Assembly: GCF_018320785.1 (NCBI RefSeq) | Contig: NC_054872.1 | Span: 43,016,551 to 43,080,550 of the forward strand | Direction of reading: 5' to 3' | DNA from: Cheilinus undulatus | Taxonomy: Eukaryota > Chordata > Actinopteri > Labriformes > Labridae | DNA length: 64,000 bases | Part shown: piece after piece, positions 52,801 through 63,193 of the stretch | Layout: each line of letters opens with the position of its first letter | How positions within the stretch are numbered: position 1 is the stretch's first letter | The notes under the pieces: generated by a model | Database searches by the model: none | What the model was told of the DNA's origin: nothing | Seen by the model: the letters and a program-made list of their open reading frames with translations, nothing else | Made by a program: the position numbers and the translations under genes

Positions 52801-54641
52801 TGAGTATGGAGATGACATTACAGATATGGTCTACTTTGTAAAAAACGTGTTTAACCAGGAGATTATGACTATTTATGACTCTCGGGTTGGGAAGTATGTT
52901 GGCTACGGAGAAGTAGGCATAAGGAACGCAAACCATTACAACTCACAGCGCTGGAAAATGCAGCTCAGGAAAATTGAAGTGGATACTATCTGCAGATACA
53001 GTGCAAGATATTACAACAGGACCCTACATGACAGGAAAGGTATGTTTCTTTTGTTTCTACGCAGGAAACACTTTAAACACCGCCTCATTAGCCTGATTGT
53101 CTTTATTGGAAAAAGGGAAACTATTCCTCTCTCCCTGTTCTTTAATTAAATGACTTGGAGAAAACTATTTAGCCCCTAACGCTCTCCTCTGCTCTCTGCC
53201 TTGAAGGTCATTTAACTCATTTTGTGCTCTAATCGTTTCTACGCTCCAGTACCTCCGGTTGTCAGAGTCCGTCAGACCAAGCCAGCAGACTACGGGGAGC
53301 AGTCCATGCTGGAGTGCAGCGTTATGGGTTTTTTTCCTCAGGAAGTGAGAGTGAGCTGGCTAAGGGATGGGGAAGAGATCACTACAGATGTGACGTCCAC
53401 AGATATCATGCCCAACGGGGACTGGAGTTACCAGCTGCATTCTTATCTGGAGTTTATACCCAAGAGAGGGGAGAGGGTGACCTGCAGGGTGGACCACAGC
53501 AGCCTGCAGCAGAGCCTGGATGTGGACTGGGGTAAGGATGGATGTTGAAGTGAAAACAAAGTAAAACACACACAGAATTAGAGATGTCCTTTTTAAACAC
53601 CTGGGCTAAGCTTCTAGGGGTGCTCCACTGGTGAATGACTGGTGTGATTAGTTGGTAAATCAACTCACACTCATTAATGAAACGGTCTCTCTGGTGTGCC
53701 AGGTCAAGGATGGAATAATTGTAAAAGAGACCAAAAATGGGTTAAAGCGGCATGAAGGGAAAAAGGGTGAAAAGTGTAAAAATACCAAGGCAAACATGGG
53801 TGAAAAGTGGCTTAAAACGATGCAAAAATGGGTGCAATCCAACAAAAAGTGGCTAAAAATAGGGAACTAAGAATGCAAAAACCAACATATAATTGCATAA
53901 ATAGATGAAAAGAAGCAAAGAAGTGGCATAAATATGTGAAAAGTGGCAAGAAGTGGGCCAAAAGAAACAAAGAAGTGGCAAAAATTGGGAAAAGATCAGT
54001 AAAATAGGCAAACAAGTTACAAAAAGATGTTCCAGAAGTTGGTGAAAAGTGCCAAAATTGCAATAAAGTCCTCTGGCCCTTTTTAGTGAAGCTGAAGTGA
54101 GCTGGTCAGAAATCACAGACATGATACCACTCACCTTGCAGCTGCACACTGGACAACAGAGAAGTAGAAGTTGAGGTGAGGCCACACTCTGATAAATAAG
54201 TAACATTCACCCCAGTGAAACAGGGAGTCCATGACTGACTGATCTAAATGTGAAGAGAGGATATATTTACCCCGATGTTTTCCTGGCTACCAAAGGTGTT
54301 CAGTAGTAGTTAGTTTGCTGATGTGATGTTTGGACTTCACTGATATCTCCTTGTTTCTGTAGACACGTATCCACTGGATTCTAAACACATGAAGATGGCT
54401 GTGGGGTTTATCGTCTTCTTCACTGGTTTCACCACAGCTGTAGGTGGAGCAGCTTACTATTGGTGGAAAAAGAGGTACGCTGACATCTGTGTCTGTTTTC
54501 AGTGTTTACTCTTTTGTCAAAGAGCAAACCTCAAAAATAGCTAAAAGCAAACAAAAGAGATCTTTGGAGTTTTTTAACTCTAACATTTCATGTTTCAGGT
54601 CCGACTTCAGCCCAGTAGGAAGACAAGATCCAGAATTATAA
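49835..54641 (+). CDS. MHC class II beta chain, probably nonclassical
   Basis: Beta subunit partner of the alpha gene 5.6 kb upstream, same orientation. Exons: 49835-49898 (signal peptide MMGHFIYKLTTTAVLLCSAP), 52770-53039 (beta 1), 53250-53531 (beta 2), 54363-54474 (connecting peptide and membrane segment), 54599-54641 (tail), 256 aa, normal for the family. Beta 1 carries ADCEYGDDITD and the paired Cys in DTICRYS, plus an NRT glycosylation sequon near its end. Beta 2 is a C1-set Ig domain (Cys in LECSVMGF and VTCRVDH). The membrane segment VGFIVFFTGFTTAVGGAAYY is followed by WWKKR. The helix residues W61, H81 and N82 of classical beta chains read Tyr, Tyr and Ser by eye. A Y-box-like TTGATTGGTC lies at 49512-49521, some 315 bases upstream. 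A likely AATAAA signal is at 55365-55370. Confidence 0.92.
50885..51370 (+). repeat. Interspersed repeat (AAAGGTCCCA type) in class II beta intron 1
   Basis: It starts TTAAAGGTCCCACGTGTTAC and continues with GGTCTCAGAGGTCCCC, CAGCCCTGCTCAGAACG and GACTCCGCCCCTCTCATG. I know this order of blocks from a common teleost dispersed repeat. Its class is not certain and the right end is not resolved. Confidence 0.55.
51466..52735. mobile_element. hAT-type transposon in class II beta intron 1
   Basis: The element at 51474-52727 starts CAGTGGTGGGTAGAGTAC and ends GTTACTACCCACCTCTG. The ends pair as inverted repeats (CAGTGGTGGGTAG against CAGAGGTGGGTAG) with ACTCAAGTA motifs inside both. The flanks TGTATGTC (51466-51473) and CGTATGTC (52728-52735) form a 7-of-8 target duplication. 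No intact transposase is present, so it is non-autonomous. It ends only about 34 bases before the beta 1 exon. Confidence 0.82.
53715..54060 (+). repeat. Degenerate minisatellite, class II beta intron 3
   Basis: Purine-rich units such as CCAAAAATGGGTTAAAGC, GGGTGAAAAGTG and GCAAAAATGGGTGCAATCC, the same family as at 43150-43480. Confidence 0.6.
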
Positions 54642-54699
54642 GAGTTTGGAGACCTTCCTGATCCTCCCTTCCAAATCCTTAAATTTTACCGTTGTGATA

Positions 54700-56170
54700 G
54701 TAGTTTGCCACTTTTAATCTCTTTTCTTCCCGATCTTTTGTAGCAACCAAACCCATTTATGCCACTTTTTCTTATGCCACTTTCATCTAATTTTTGTTGT
54801 CCCCTATTTAGCCCATTTCTCCCATTTTCTTCACTTTTGATGGCTGTTTGCTACTGTTTGTATTATGTTTAAAACCATTAATGCAACTTTTGGCACTTTT
54901 AACTCATTTTACCATGTTTTTTTTGCAACAAATAACTAAATTTGGTCTTTTCTAAACACTTTTAAACTAATTTTCCATGTATTTTTGCCTTGATTAGCCC
55001 ATTTATGCAGCCCATTTATCAACATTCTGCCACTTTAACCCATTTTTACCACTTTTTTCCAGTTTAAACCAAGTTTGCCACTTTATTCCCCACTATAAAC
55101 CCATATTCACCACATTCTTCCACTTATAGTTTTGCCAATTTTTGCTAAATTTAATCCTATTTTCCCCACTTTCTTGACACTTTTCAGCCATTTTAACTAC
55201 TTTGAGTCCTTTTTGCCATTTTTGGTTATCTTAACACTTACAAGTCCACAGGCTATATTACCATTTTGTTAATACATTTCTTTTGACAATATAAACCACT
55301 CAGAAAATTTATACCATGCTTATGTTTGGAATTGTTTAAGCTGCACTACCACTTTTCTGTATTAAATAAAGGACCCCCCCCCCCCCCAAAAAAGATAGAT
55401 TTTTACAAACCTTAATTTAAAACAAATATTTTCATTTTAAAAAAGAAATTACAACATGCTGTAATCATGAAAAAAATACCAGTGCCAGTCCTGTATGGTA
55501 TGTACAGTATGGTCCACTGTCCCCTATGTGTAAAATCATTTTTTATGTCAAACTCAGATGATCATATTCCTCTTTTATTTGGACTATTGACATCAAACAA
55601 AAACAGGAAAAAGCTTAAAAATCACACTTTCCACACTAAGGGGCAGCATTTCAAAATGTGGCGTTGCTTTCATGCTATCATGTGACAAAAATAGCCGATG
55701 ATAAAATCAGGCCGTTGTGATCATGGACAGGGTTTAACTTCTTTTTGCAGCTTTGTTGCAACTTTAAATTTATTCCCCCGATGAGCCCTTTCTGCCCTTT
55801 TTTTTAAAATCACTTTCTCCTTCTTTTCACAACTTTTGATGGCACTTCTAACCCATTTTTACCACTTTATTTGCCACTTCTATCCCTTTTTTGCAATGTC
55901 TGACCACTTACAGCATGTTTTTAGCCCATGTCATTATTTCTGCCAATATAAAACAAGTTTGCCACCTTTTTGCATGTTTAAACCTATTTTCACTACTTCC
56001 TGCCACTCTAAACCCATTTTTACCCTTTTTCCTGACACTATTAGCCCATTTTGACATTTTTAGTGACTTAACTTAATCCTTTCACACTGTTTAAACCACT
56101 TTTATCCCATTTTGCCACTCTCAAACCCATTTTTTTAACCTCTTTTTGTTGCTCTTTTTTTGCAATATAG

Positions 56171-56202
<32 letters not shown>

Positions 56203-56400
56203 CTATATGCCCCTTTTTTTGCCATTTTTTGGTGACTATTAATTTCTTTTTGTCACTTTCATCCTCTTTTTGCTGCAACTTTTAACCCTTTTAAGCCATT
56301 TCACAGCTGTTTTACTACTCCAAACTAAGTTTCTCTCCTTTTTAACCACTTAAACTCATTATCGTCACTTTTCACCCATTTCTGCATAATTTTGCAAATA
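54700..56400 (-). repeat. Degenerate minisatellite in reverse orientation, class II beta 3' region
   Basis: Pyrimidine-rich tracts (about 54700-55230 and 55740-56400) are built from units such as GCCACTTTAACCCATTTTTA and CCACTTTTATCCCATTTTGC. They are the reverse complement of the repeat in the class II introns. The first tract would lie in the beta-chain 3' UTR if the AATAAA at 55365 is used. A (TA)n tract interrupts the second near 56170-56205. Between the tracts I see no gene. Confidence 0.6.
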
Positions 56401-56419
56401 TTGTATTATTTTTCCACTA

Positions 56420-57190
56420 AAGATGTCACAGTTTCTTCTACTTTGTTCTCTGTTATCCTCACATCTGCATTACTTCCCAAATAGTTTAGTTCAGTGTGTG
56501 TAAAAAAGGGTCATTCTCTTTTAAGTAAGGGGGTTTACTTTTAAAAATGGCTTAATTGTTCTACAGCATTAATAAATATGAATTTTGTTGCTTTGAGTGA
56601 TTATTATTTAAAATAAAATAAGGTTAACACAGCTTGACTTTATGATGGATCAGGATTTTGATGACCTCTGTTTAGCAGGACCTAGAAGCTCTCCCCTTTA
56701 TCCCTCCTGATGTGCTGGCCTTACCTGATGGTGCACTCAGGTGGGTTTACCTGCCACATCTACGCCTTACTTCAGCCTCAGTTTTTGACCCAAACAACTT
56801 TTTCTGCACAGTTCTGGCAGTACTGCATTTTAAAATGGACCATTCTTTATAAAGCATGTCTGACATCTTTATCCCAACATTTCTGAAAACTCTTCTCAAT
56901 ATTTGTATGCAAATTTAATCTCAGATTTATGTTTAGATGAGTTTTTATTGAGCAACTTAACACATGGCACAGACATCTGTGTGCACTTCTATAACAAATC
57001 TATCAACATGTGAAAATACATCAATGAAATGAGTTTACATTGCATCAGTGACTTTCATTTAATATGTAAATGTTTTTATTCTCAATGTGATGTTTAAAGA
57101 ATCATGCTTTTAAAGCTGATTTTTATTTTTTATTTTTATTTTTTTGTATTATATTTAGTCACCTGTTAAGCTGCTGTCATGTTTATAGTC
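56420..57190. other. Intergenic DNA
   Basis: AT-rich sequence with no gene recognised. TTTATT at about 56943 could be the poly-A signal of the - strand coiled-coil gene. Confidence 0.4.
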
Positions 57191-57330
57191 TGTGGGAGGA
57201 AGCCGGAGCGCCCACACATGCATGATAGATGATGGTAACTCCACAGAGAAAGGCTCCTGTCCAACAGGGAGTCGAACCAGAAACCTTCCTCCTAGGCATT
57301 CACCACCGTCCCACCATGCAGCCCTTCTCG
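57185..57330 (-). repeat. Interspersed repeat fragment with tRNA-like B box
   Basis: Read on the - strand it contains GGTTCGACTCCC, CCTTTCTCTGTGGAGTTACC and GGCTTCCTCCCACAG. This is the order of blocks of a very common teleost retroelement-associated repeat. It lies just beyond the stop codon of the coiled-coil gene, in its 3' UTR or flank. Confidence 0.5.
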
Positions 57331-57368
57331 ACAGACAGTTAACAGGTGAAAGGAAGGAGGGTTTGGGG

Positions 57369-59531
57369 TCAGGAGTCAGAGGTTGAGGCTCCTGAACGTC
57401 TTCTAAAACAGCTCAGAAACCCTCCCCTCTTCTTCTCCTTTTTCTTCCTCTCCTCCTCCAGCAAGAGCTCCAGTCGGTTCATCCTCTGCTGCAGACTTTC
57501 TGACGTCCTGGCTCTCTCCTCTTCCCTCTCCTCCAGAGTCTGCGTGAGGACGGTCACAGACTCCAGAAGAGAGGCTTTTTCTCTCAGCCAGTCCAGCTTC
57601 TCTGTCTCCATCTGCTGCAGGGAGTCTTTCAGGCTGGCACTTTCTCTGAGGAGTCCTGATCTTTCCTCTTCCCACTTGGATTTGTGGTTGACCAGCTCCT
57701 CTGTGGCTTTTGCCAGTTCCTCCTCCAGCTGCGCTGTTTTCTTTCTCTCTTCTCCCAGGAGCCTTGACGTTTCTTCGTCCCACTGGCGTTCCACTCTTGC
57801 CTGGTCCTCTCTGGCCTTACACAGAGCAGCCTTCATCCTTACAGAGTCCTCCTCATGTTCTGCCAGGGGACGGGATCGCTCCTCATCATACTGGCTTCTA
57901 AGGATCTCTAAGCTGTCTTGGACCTGGTCTAGTGCTGCTTTGGCTTTGGCCCTTTCGTCCATCTGAGAGACAAGGAACTCAAAATGTTGTTTCTCCCATG
58001 AGCTCTGGCTGTTTTTGAGCTCATTTTGGGAGTCTTTGAGTTCCCTCTCTAACCTGCAGACCGCTTCCTGGTGGCTTGTGATGAGGCGAGATCGTTCCTC
58101 CTTCCACACCAGGCGCTGCTTTTTCTGGTCTGCTTTTGCCTGCACCATGGAGTCCTTAATCTTGGAGATCTCCTCGTCCTTCTTCACCAGGTCTTCTTTG
58201 GCCTGGCTGAGGGCCGCCTGAAGGGTGGTTATTTCTTTGGAGACCTTGTTCTTCCTCAGATGTTCCTGATTCGAAGCAGCCCTGTTGATCTCTGCCAGGA
58301 GGTGCAATTTTTCCTTTTGGACCAGGTCTTCTTTGGCCTGGCTGAGTTCCACCTTCAGTTTGGAGTTCTCTGCAGATTCCTTCATCCGACGGGACCTCTC
58401 CTCCTCTAATTCCCTCCTCATCTTCTCCAGGTCTTCATGGGCCTGCTTAAGCTCACTCTTTAGAGCACAGTTCTCTTTGCCCAACCTCTCATTTTCCAAA
58501 TTTACGTTCTGCACCTGGTCATCCTGGTCCTGGTATGATGGAGAAACGATGGACCCAGCCAGAAGGTGGGACTTTTCCTCCGCCCACTGTCTCCTCAGGT
58601 CCTCATGTTCGACGTTTGCCTGGTGGTTTGCAGCTTTCAGTGCATCTATTTTTCCCACCAGTCTCGTCTTATTTCGCTCAGACCTCTGCCTTTGGCTCTG
58701 CAGGGCCATGTTAGCCCGGGAAAGCGAACCCTTCAGTCCAAGGTTCTCCTTTCTGAGCTTGGCAAGGCAGTCCTCCGTCCCCTCCTCCACCACTTCTGCC
58801 CGTGCTGTGGCCTGTTTTGTCGGGACCACAGCATGGAGCAGACGCAGGTCTGAGGAGACTTTGGCTGCCTGCCCCTCTGGCTGCTGCTCACGCGTCTCCA
58901 TCCCCATTTTCACCACCTCTGCCCATGCTTTGGCCGGTTTTGTCGGGACCTCAGCATGGAGCAGGTCTGATGAGTCTTTGGCTGCCTGACCCTCTGGTTT
59001 CTGCTCACGCTCAGGGAGTTGAACCAGAACCTGGTCGGTCTCCTGAAACTTGTCATCTGCAGCCGCAGACTGAATATCTTCAGGAGTCTTCCCAGATGGT
59101 GGTTTCTCTCTGGGCTCTTCTCTAGGAACCTGCTGAGCCGGGACAGGCTCTCCGAGCTGCAGCATTACTGAACGTCTTCGTGAAAACTTGAACCCTGGAT
59201 CTTGGGGGTCTTCACAATCGAGTTCAGTTTCCAGACCTGAAGGAAACCCAAAGCTGCATTTGATCTGACTCCAGGGGTTTTCTTCTTCCTCCCCACACTG
59301 GAGCGTCTTCTTTTTCTTCTTCTTTTTAGTTTTCTTTTTCGCAGGCTCTGGGTTCTTGATACTCAAAACAAATGACTCATTTTCGTCATTTGACCATGAT
59401 TCCTCATGGGTTTCAGCAGATGTCTGAGACACCATGGTTTCAGGCGTCTTTTCTGCTGAAAAAGTTTGTTTGGCGTTTTTCACCACGCCCCTTCTACCAA
59501 AACTCTCGGTTGTTGGCACACTTCTCTGCAT
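57369..59531 (-). CDS. Intronless coiled-coil protein, function unknown
   Basis: One open frame of 720 codons with no intron, starting at ATG 59531 (MQRSVPTTESFGRR). The frame continues upstream to a TTG at 59549 but has no earlier ATG. Residues 1-250 look disordered, with a Lys cluster near 64-73 (KKKTKKKKKKK) and two tandem ~40-residue copies around REQKPEGQAAKDSSDLLHAE (about 174-249). Residues 255-705 form a long coiled coil rich in Glu, Lys, Arg and Leu, with repeated phrases such as LSQAKEDL and WKEERSRLL. The C-terminus is basic with one Cys in an aromatic setting (KKRGGFLSCFRRR), which could be a lipidated membrane anchor. I do not recognise the family; general resemblance to golgin- or trichohyalin-like proteins may be composition only. 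The frame is uninterrupted, which argues for selection. It may be an intronless retrogene or a fast-evolving lineage-specific gene. Confidence 0.8.
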   Translation of the reverse strand: MQRSVPTTESFGRRGVVKNAKQTFSAEKTPETMVSQTSAETHEESWSNDENESFVLSIKNPEPAKKKTKKKKKKKTLQCGEEEENPWSQIKCSFGFPSGLETELDCEDPQDPGFKFSRRRSVMLQLGEPVPAQQVPREEPREKPPSGKTPEDIQSAAADDKFQETDQVLVQLPEREQKPEGQAAKDSSDLLHAEVPTKPAKAWAEVVKMGMETREQQPEGQAAKVSSDLRLLHAVVPTKQATARAEVVEEGTEDCLAKLRKENLGLKGSLSRANMALQSQRQRSERNKTRLVGKIDALKAANHQANVEHEDLRRQWAEEKSHLLAGSIVSPSYQDQDDQVQNVNLENERLGKENCALKSELKQAHEDLEKMRRELEEERSRRMKESAENSKLKVELSQAKEDLVQKEKLHLLAEINRAASNQEHLRKNKVSKEITTLQAALSQAKEDLVKKDEEISKIKDSMVQAKADQKKQRLVWKEERSRLITSHQEAVCRLERELKDSQNELKNSQSSWEKQHFEFLVSQMDERAKAKAALDQVQDSLEILRSQYDEERSRPLAEHEEDSVRMKAALCKAREDQARVERQWDEETSRLLGEERKKTAQLEEELAKATEELVNHKSKWEEERSGLLRESASLKDSLQQMETEKLDWLREKASLLESVTVLTQTLEEREEERARTSESLQQRMNRLELLLEEERKKKEKKRGGFLSCFRRRSGASTSDS

Positions 59532-60009
59532 TTTTGTGCGTTTGTTCAATCCAAAAACCGTTGAAATGACGATGAATGACGATGAATGTTGAATATCTCG
59601 CTGCGATAGCTTGATACAAACACGTGCTGTCAGACTGGCGTCACTAACAGGACAAATGAGGTCTGCTGTTTGGCCGCCTATTTAAGGGTTCTGAGAATGT
59701 TCTGTGATGTCATGTGATCAGTCGCATTGGATCAAAGGACACGGAATGTTCCCAACATTCCAGAAAAAGAAAGAGTGTGCCCAACATTCCGCCAGACAGG
59801 AAGTATCCATGTTGAATTTCAAAATAAAATGCAGTAAGTAGCAGAAATGTTCCAATAGGTTGTTTAGCGATCCTGAATGTCCACTGGGGGTCAGGAAGTG
59901 ACGGACAGCCTTAGGAATGAATGGGAACGTAGGAAAGTTAGCTCTTTAAAGCTCAAAGTGGAGCTGTACTCTACAGTTACCATCAGAGAATGTCTACAAG
60001 GTTAAAATA

Positions 60010-60535
60010 GAGTTGGGTTTTTCATTAGTTTTTATTTCTATTTTGTTTTTACCATTAAAGTTTTAATTAGTTTTTCCTGCTGGGTTGTTGGTTTAGTTTC
60101 CTTTTTATTTTTGCAAAAATCCTTCCTTTAGTTTAGTTTTTATTATTTTTAGTGTTAGTTTTAGACTTTTTGGCAATATAAGAAACCTGTCAGGGGTGAG
60201 ACCCAAAAGAACTCATCACTTTTCATTTCATTTATTCAGTTTTGATTTTTGTGTTCAACGTAAGACCTGGAGTAACCACTGTGTGGTCTTCTTCAGTCAA
60301 ATCAGGGCATTTTACTCTCTCCAGACTTGGGCATACATGTCAGTCAGTCTGCTGCTGTCAAAGACTTAAACTAAGGAGATTTGTCTTTAATCTTATTTCA
60401 TTTTTGTTTTCTAAGCACCAAATTTAGCTTTAGTGAGCTTTTGTTAGTTTTTAAAAGCTCTTTTTTGTTTCAGTTAACTAAAATGATTTTTATATTTTAG
60501 TTTTAGTTTTAGTTGACTATAATAATCTTGGTCTA
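60010..60535 (-). repeat. GACTAAAACTAAAAT-type repeat, reverse orientation
   Basis: TTTTTATTTYTATTTTG and TTTTAGTTTTAGTTGACTAT units, the complement of the repeat at 49310-49480. It probably forms the end of a dispersed element. Confidence 0.5.
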
Positions 60536-60710
60536 CAAACACTGAATACGATCCTGGCACTTTACAAAACTGAGACTTTTTCCAAAGTGTAACAGAACTT
60601 CCCTGGCGTTGAGGAAATCAATATCACAATTTAATCAGGCCTGCAGTCCTCCTGGTAAGAGGTGTAACTATCCAGTTATCCAATTAGATCCACTGAAAGT
60701 CAAAATATTG

Positions 60711-61240
60711 ATCAGTGATACTCAAGGCATGGCTCTGGAGCCAAATGTGGCACTTTTGTGATGATTTGTGGCTCTTTTACATCTGAATTTGAATATTATT
60801 CCCCAGAAAACCTTAAAAAAGGGAAACTTTGACCTCAGAAATCAGCCATGCAGGTCACATTAATCAGTGCCCTAATTTAAAAACCTTTTAAACCTTTGCT
60901 GCTTTCAGTACATTTTGTCACTTTTTTATGCAACTTTCCACCATTTTTTGTCACTTTTATCCAGTTTTGCCCTTTTCACCAGTTTTTGCCTCTTTTATCC
61001 TGTTTTTTGCAGTTTGCTGTTTTTTCCACTTTTGCCCCTTTAAGCTGCCTTTTGCCATTAAATGCCTTTTTCTTTTGCCACTCTGCTGCTTTTTGTCCAT
61101 TTTATTCACTTTTCACTCATGTTTGCTGCATTTTTAAACTATTTTTCTCCCCTTTTCACCACTTAGATTGTGGCTCTTGCAAAGGTATTTTTCATCACTT
61201 TGGCTCTTTGGTTGAGCAAGGTTGAGTAACACTGATCTAA
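60711..61240. mobile_element. hAT-like element carrying the minisatellite
   Basis: The left end, GATCAGTGATACTCAAGGCA, pairs with the right end, which reads GATCAGTGTTACTCAACCTT on the other strand. A GTGGCTCTT motif lies inside both ends. The middle (60890-61160) is a pyrimidine-rich minisatellite with units such as TTTTGTCACTTTTATCCAG, akin to those of the class II region. No target duplication could be identified. Confidence 0.55.
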
Positions 61241-63110
61241 ACAGTCACCTTTAGGCTATGCTTTTATTTTGAAATCCCCCCCAGCACACCTGTAGACAGG
61301 TTTTGATCTGAGGACGTGGATATAAAAATGTTTGGTATTCAATTGTTTGCTGTTATAAAATCAGCATGTTTTACTACATATTATTTTTTTCCTTTAAAGA
61401 TAATCAGGGCCCCTAATCTTTTAGTAAGAAAACATTTAAAACATTAAAAATATTACCGTCGTGAAATGCTTGTCTTTGTTCTTTCTGTTAAAATATTTTT
61501 TTTCTTTTATTAAATACAGAAACCTTTCAGACATTAAATAGCAGAAACTGCTTTTTCTGTAACTGCACTGTAAAAAAAACTAAATTAATTTGAGTGAACA
61601 AATTAACATATAAGATGCACTATTTACAACTGAACCAGTTGATACAACACATTTTACTGAGTTTCTTAAATTATGCACCGTATACACTGAATGAACATAA
61701 AGATCTTTAATGAGCCAACATGTTCTTGGGCAACTTAACGCAGCTATTTTGGGTTGAACCAACTGAAATATGTATTTCTAATGGAAACATGTTCTGCCAG
61801 CTCAGTGAAGCTCAGCGTTAGTTCATGCAGGACACGTTAGTCACACACCCAGCCGTGATCAGCTGACATCCAGCTGATCCCATGAATCGCCTCCCAATCA
61901 CAGCTCTTTCTCTCAACACAGCGGCGTATTTAACATGACGTCCTTCTCACTGCTGCTGCTGCTGACAAAGCTTCCTCCGCCCCAGCCTCCTCCTTTATAG
62001 CTGCTTTGGATTGATTGCTTTTCAACACATTTTATTGTATTGAGTACACCCTGGCATTAATGCAATCTATCCATATGGGGGTTTCTATGTGCTCCCTGGA
62101 AAGTCAAAGCATGCTGCTTGATCAACCTAGGAGCATCTTTTGAGCAGAGCCTTTTCTGCCAAGTAAAACAGTTGATCATTTGACAATTAAATGGTTAAAT
62201 GTATGATGAGAGTGTTTCTGACTGAAACATTTTTAGCTATGAGCACGATGTGTCAACTCGTGTCAACATGATTAAGTCAGGCCCTTCAACTCGACAAAGC
62301 TGAAATTTGTCACCTAACTATTTCACATTGGGGCCTTCAAGAACACGGCCTGTTCTATGTAACGGCTCTTTAAAACGAGTCACACTAGCTAGCTCCCATT
62401 TGGGTGCTGGTTTCCTTTCCTCCATCCTTTGTCGTTATTTAATCCACAGTTAAAGAGCCAAAGTTGTACCAAATGAAAAATCCATCTAAAAAGGGGTAGA
62501 AAGTGGTATGCTGCTCCTGCAGCTGTCTGGGGGAGCCTGGCTCTTTAGATCTTATCAAAAGTAGGCTGAAGGTACTGGAGGAAGATGCATCAGGTTGTAG
62601 GTGACTAAAGACTTCGTCTTTGACTCAGGACTGGCTCAGTGTTTATCTGCTGTATTTCATGTCTGCAACTCTGTTGTTGCTGCAGCCCATCTTTTCAAGG
62701 ACGACCTTGTAAGTGAGATTCTTGATCTCAGAGAGGATTTTCTTGTTAAATAAATAAAAATGTAATTAAATTTGATGCCATTTGTGTGTTCTGTTATGCA
62801 AATTTCCATTCAGGCTGAAAGGTTTTTGTGTGTTTAGTGTTAACAGTCAGATAGGTGATTTGTTGCAGATGCCAGGGCTTTTTTAGATCCCAGTTCCTTA
62901 CCACACAGACCTGTTGATGCTCTGTTGGTTGGTGATGTGGAAATATTAAACTCAGACCAAATGCAGTGCGTTTTGTAAAGTCAAACATCAATGGATTACT
63001 GGGAGCATATCAGGGTCCCAGTGGGAAAACCCTTTTCTTTTTCCAGCTGTTCATTCCCACAGTGACGTTCGTCTCTGTCAATAATTCTCCCTGATGTGAG
63101 AATCAGCTAG
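61241..63110. other. Intergenic DNA before the vmo1-like gene
   Basis: No gene recognised. Sequence around 61570-61770 (AATTAATTTGAGTGAAC, GGGTTGAACCAACTGAA) resembles the ends of a dispersed teleost repeat, but its limits are unclear. Confidence 0.35.
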
Positions 63111-63115
63111 GAGGC

Positions 63116-63121
63116 TATAAG
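63116..63121 (+). promoter_or_regulatory. TATA box of the vmo1-like gene
   Basis: TATAAG lies 73-78 bases upstream of the start codon, which places transcription start near 63147. Confidence 0.5.
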
Positions 63122-63193
63122 AGCCTCCAGCCTGGAGCCCTGATACTTGTTAGTTGGCCTTTCAGAGCGAAACACCGACTCACTGCTGTCAGT

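Noticed and set aside
57346-57966. 206-codon open frame on the + strand rich in Ser
   Set aside because: It lies antisense to the coiled-coil gene. Its Ser/Leu-rich composition is what the complement of Glu/Arg-rich coiled-coil codons gives. The other + frames at 58285-58989 and nearby are of the same kind.
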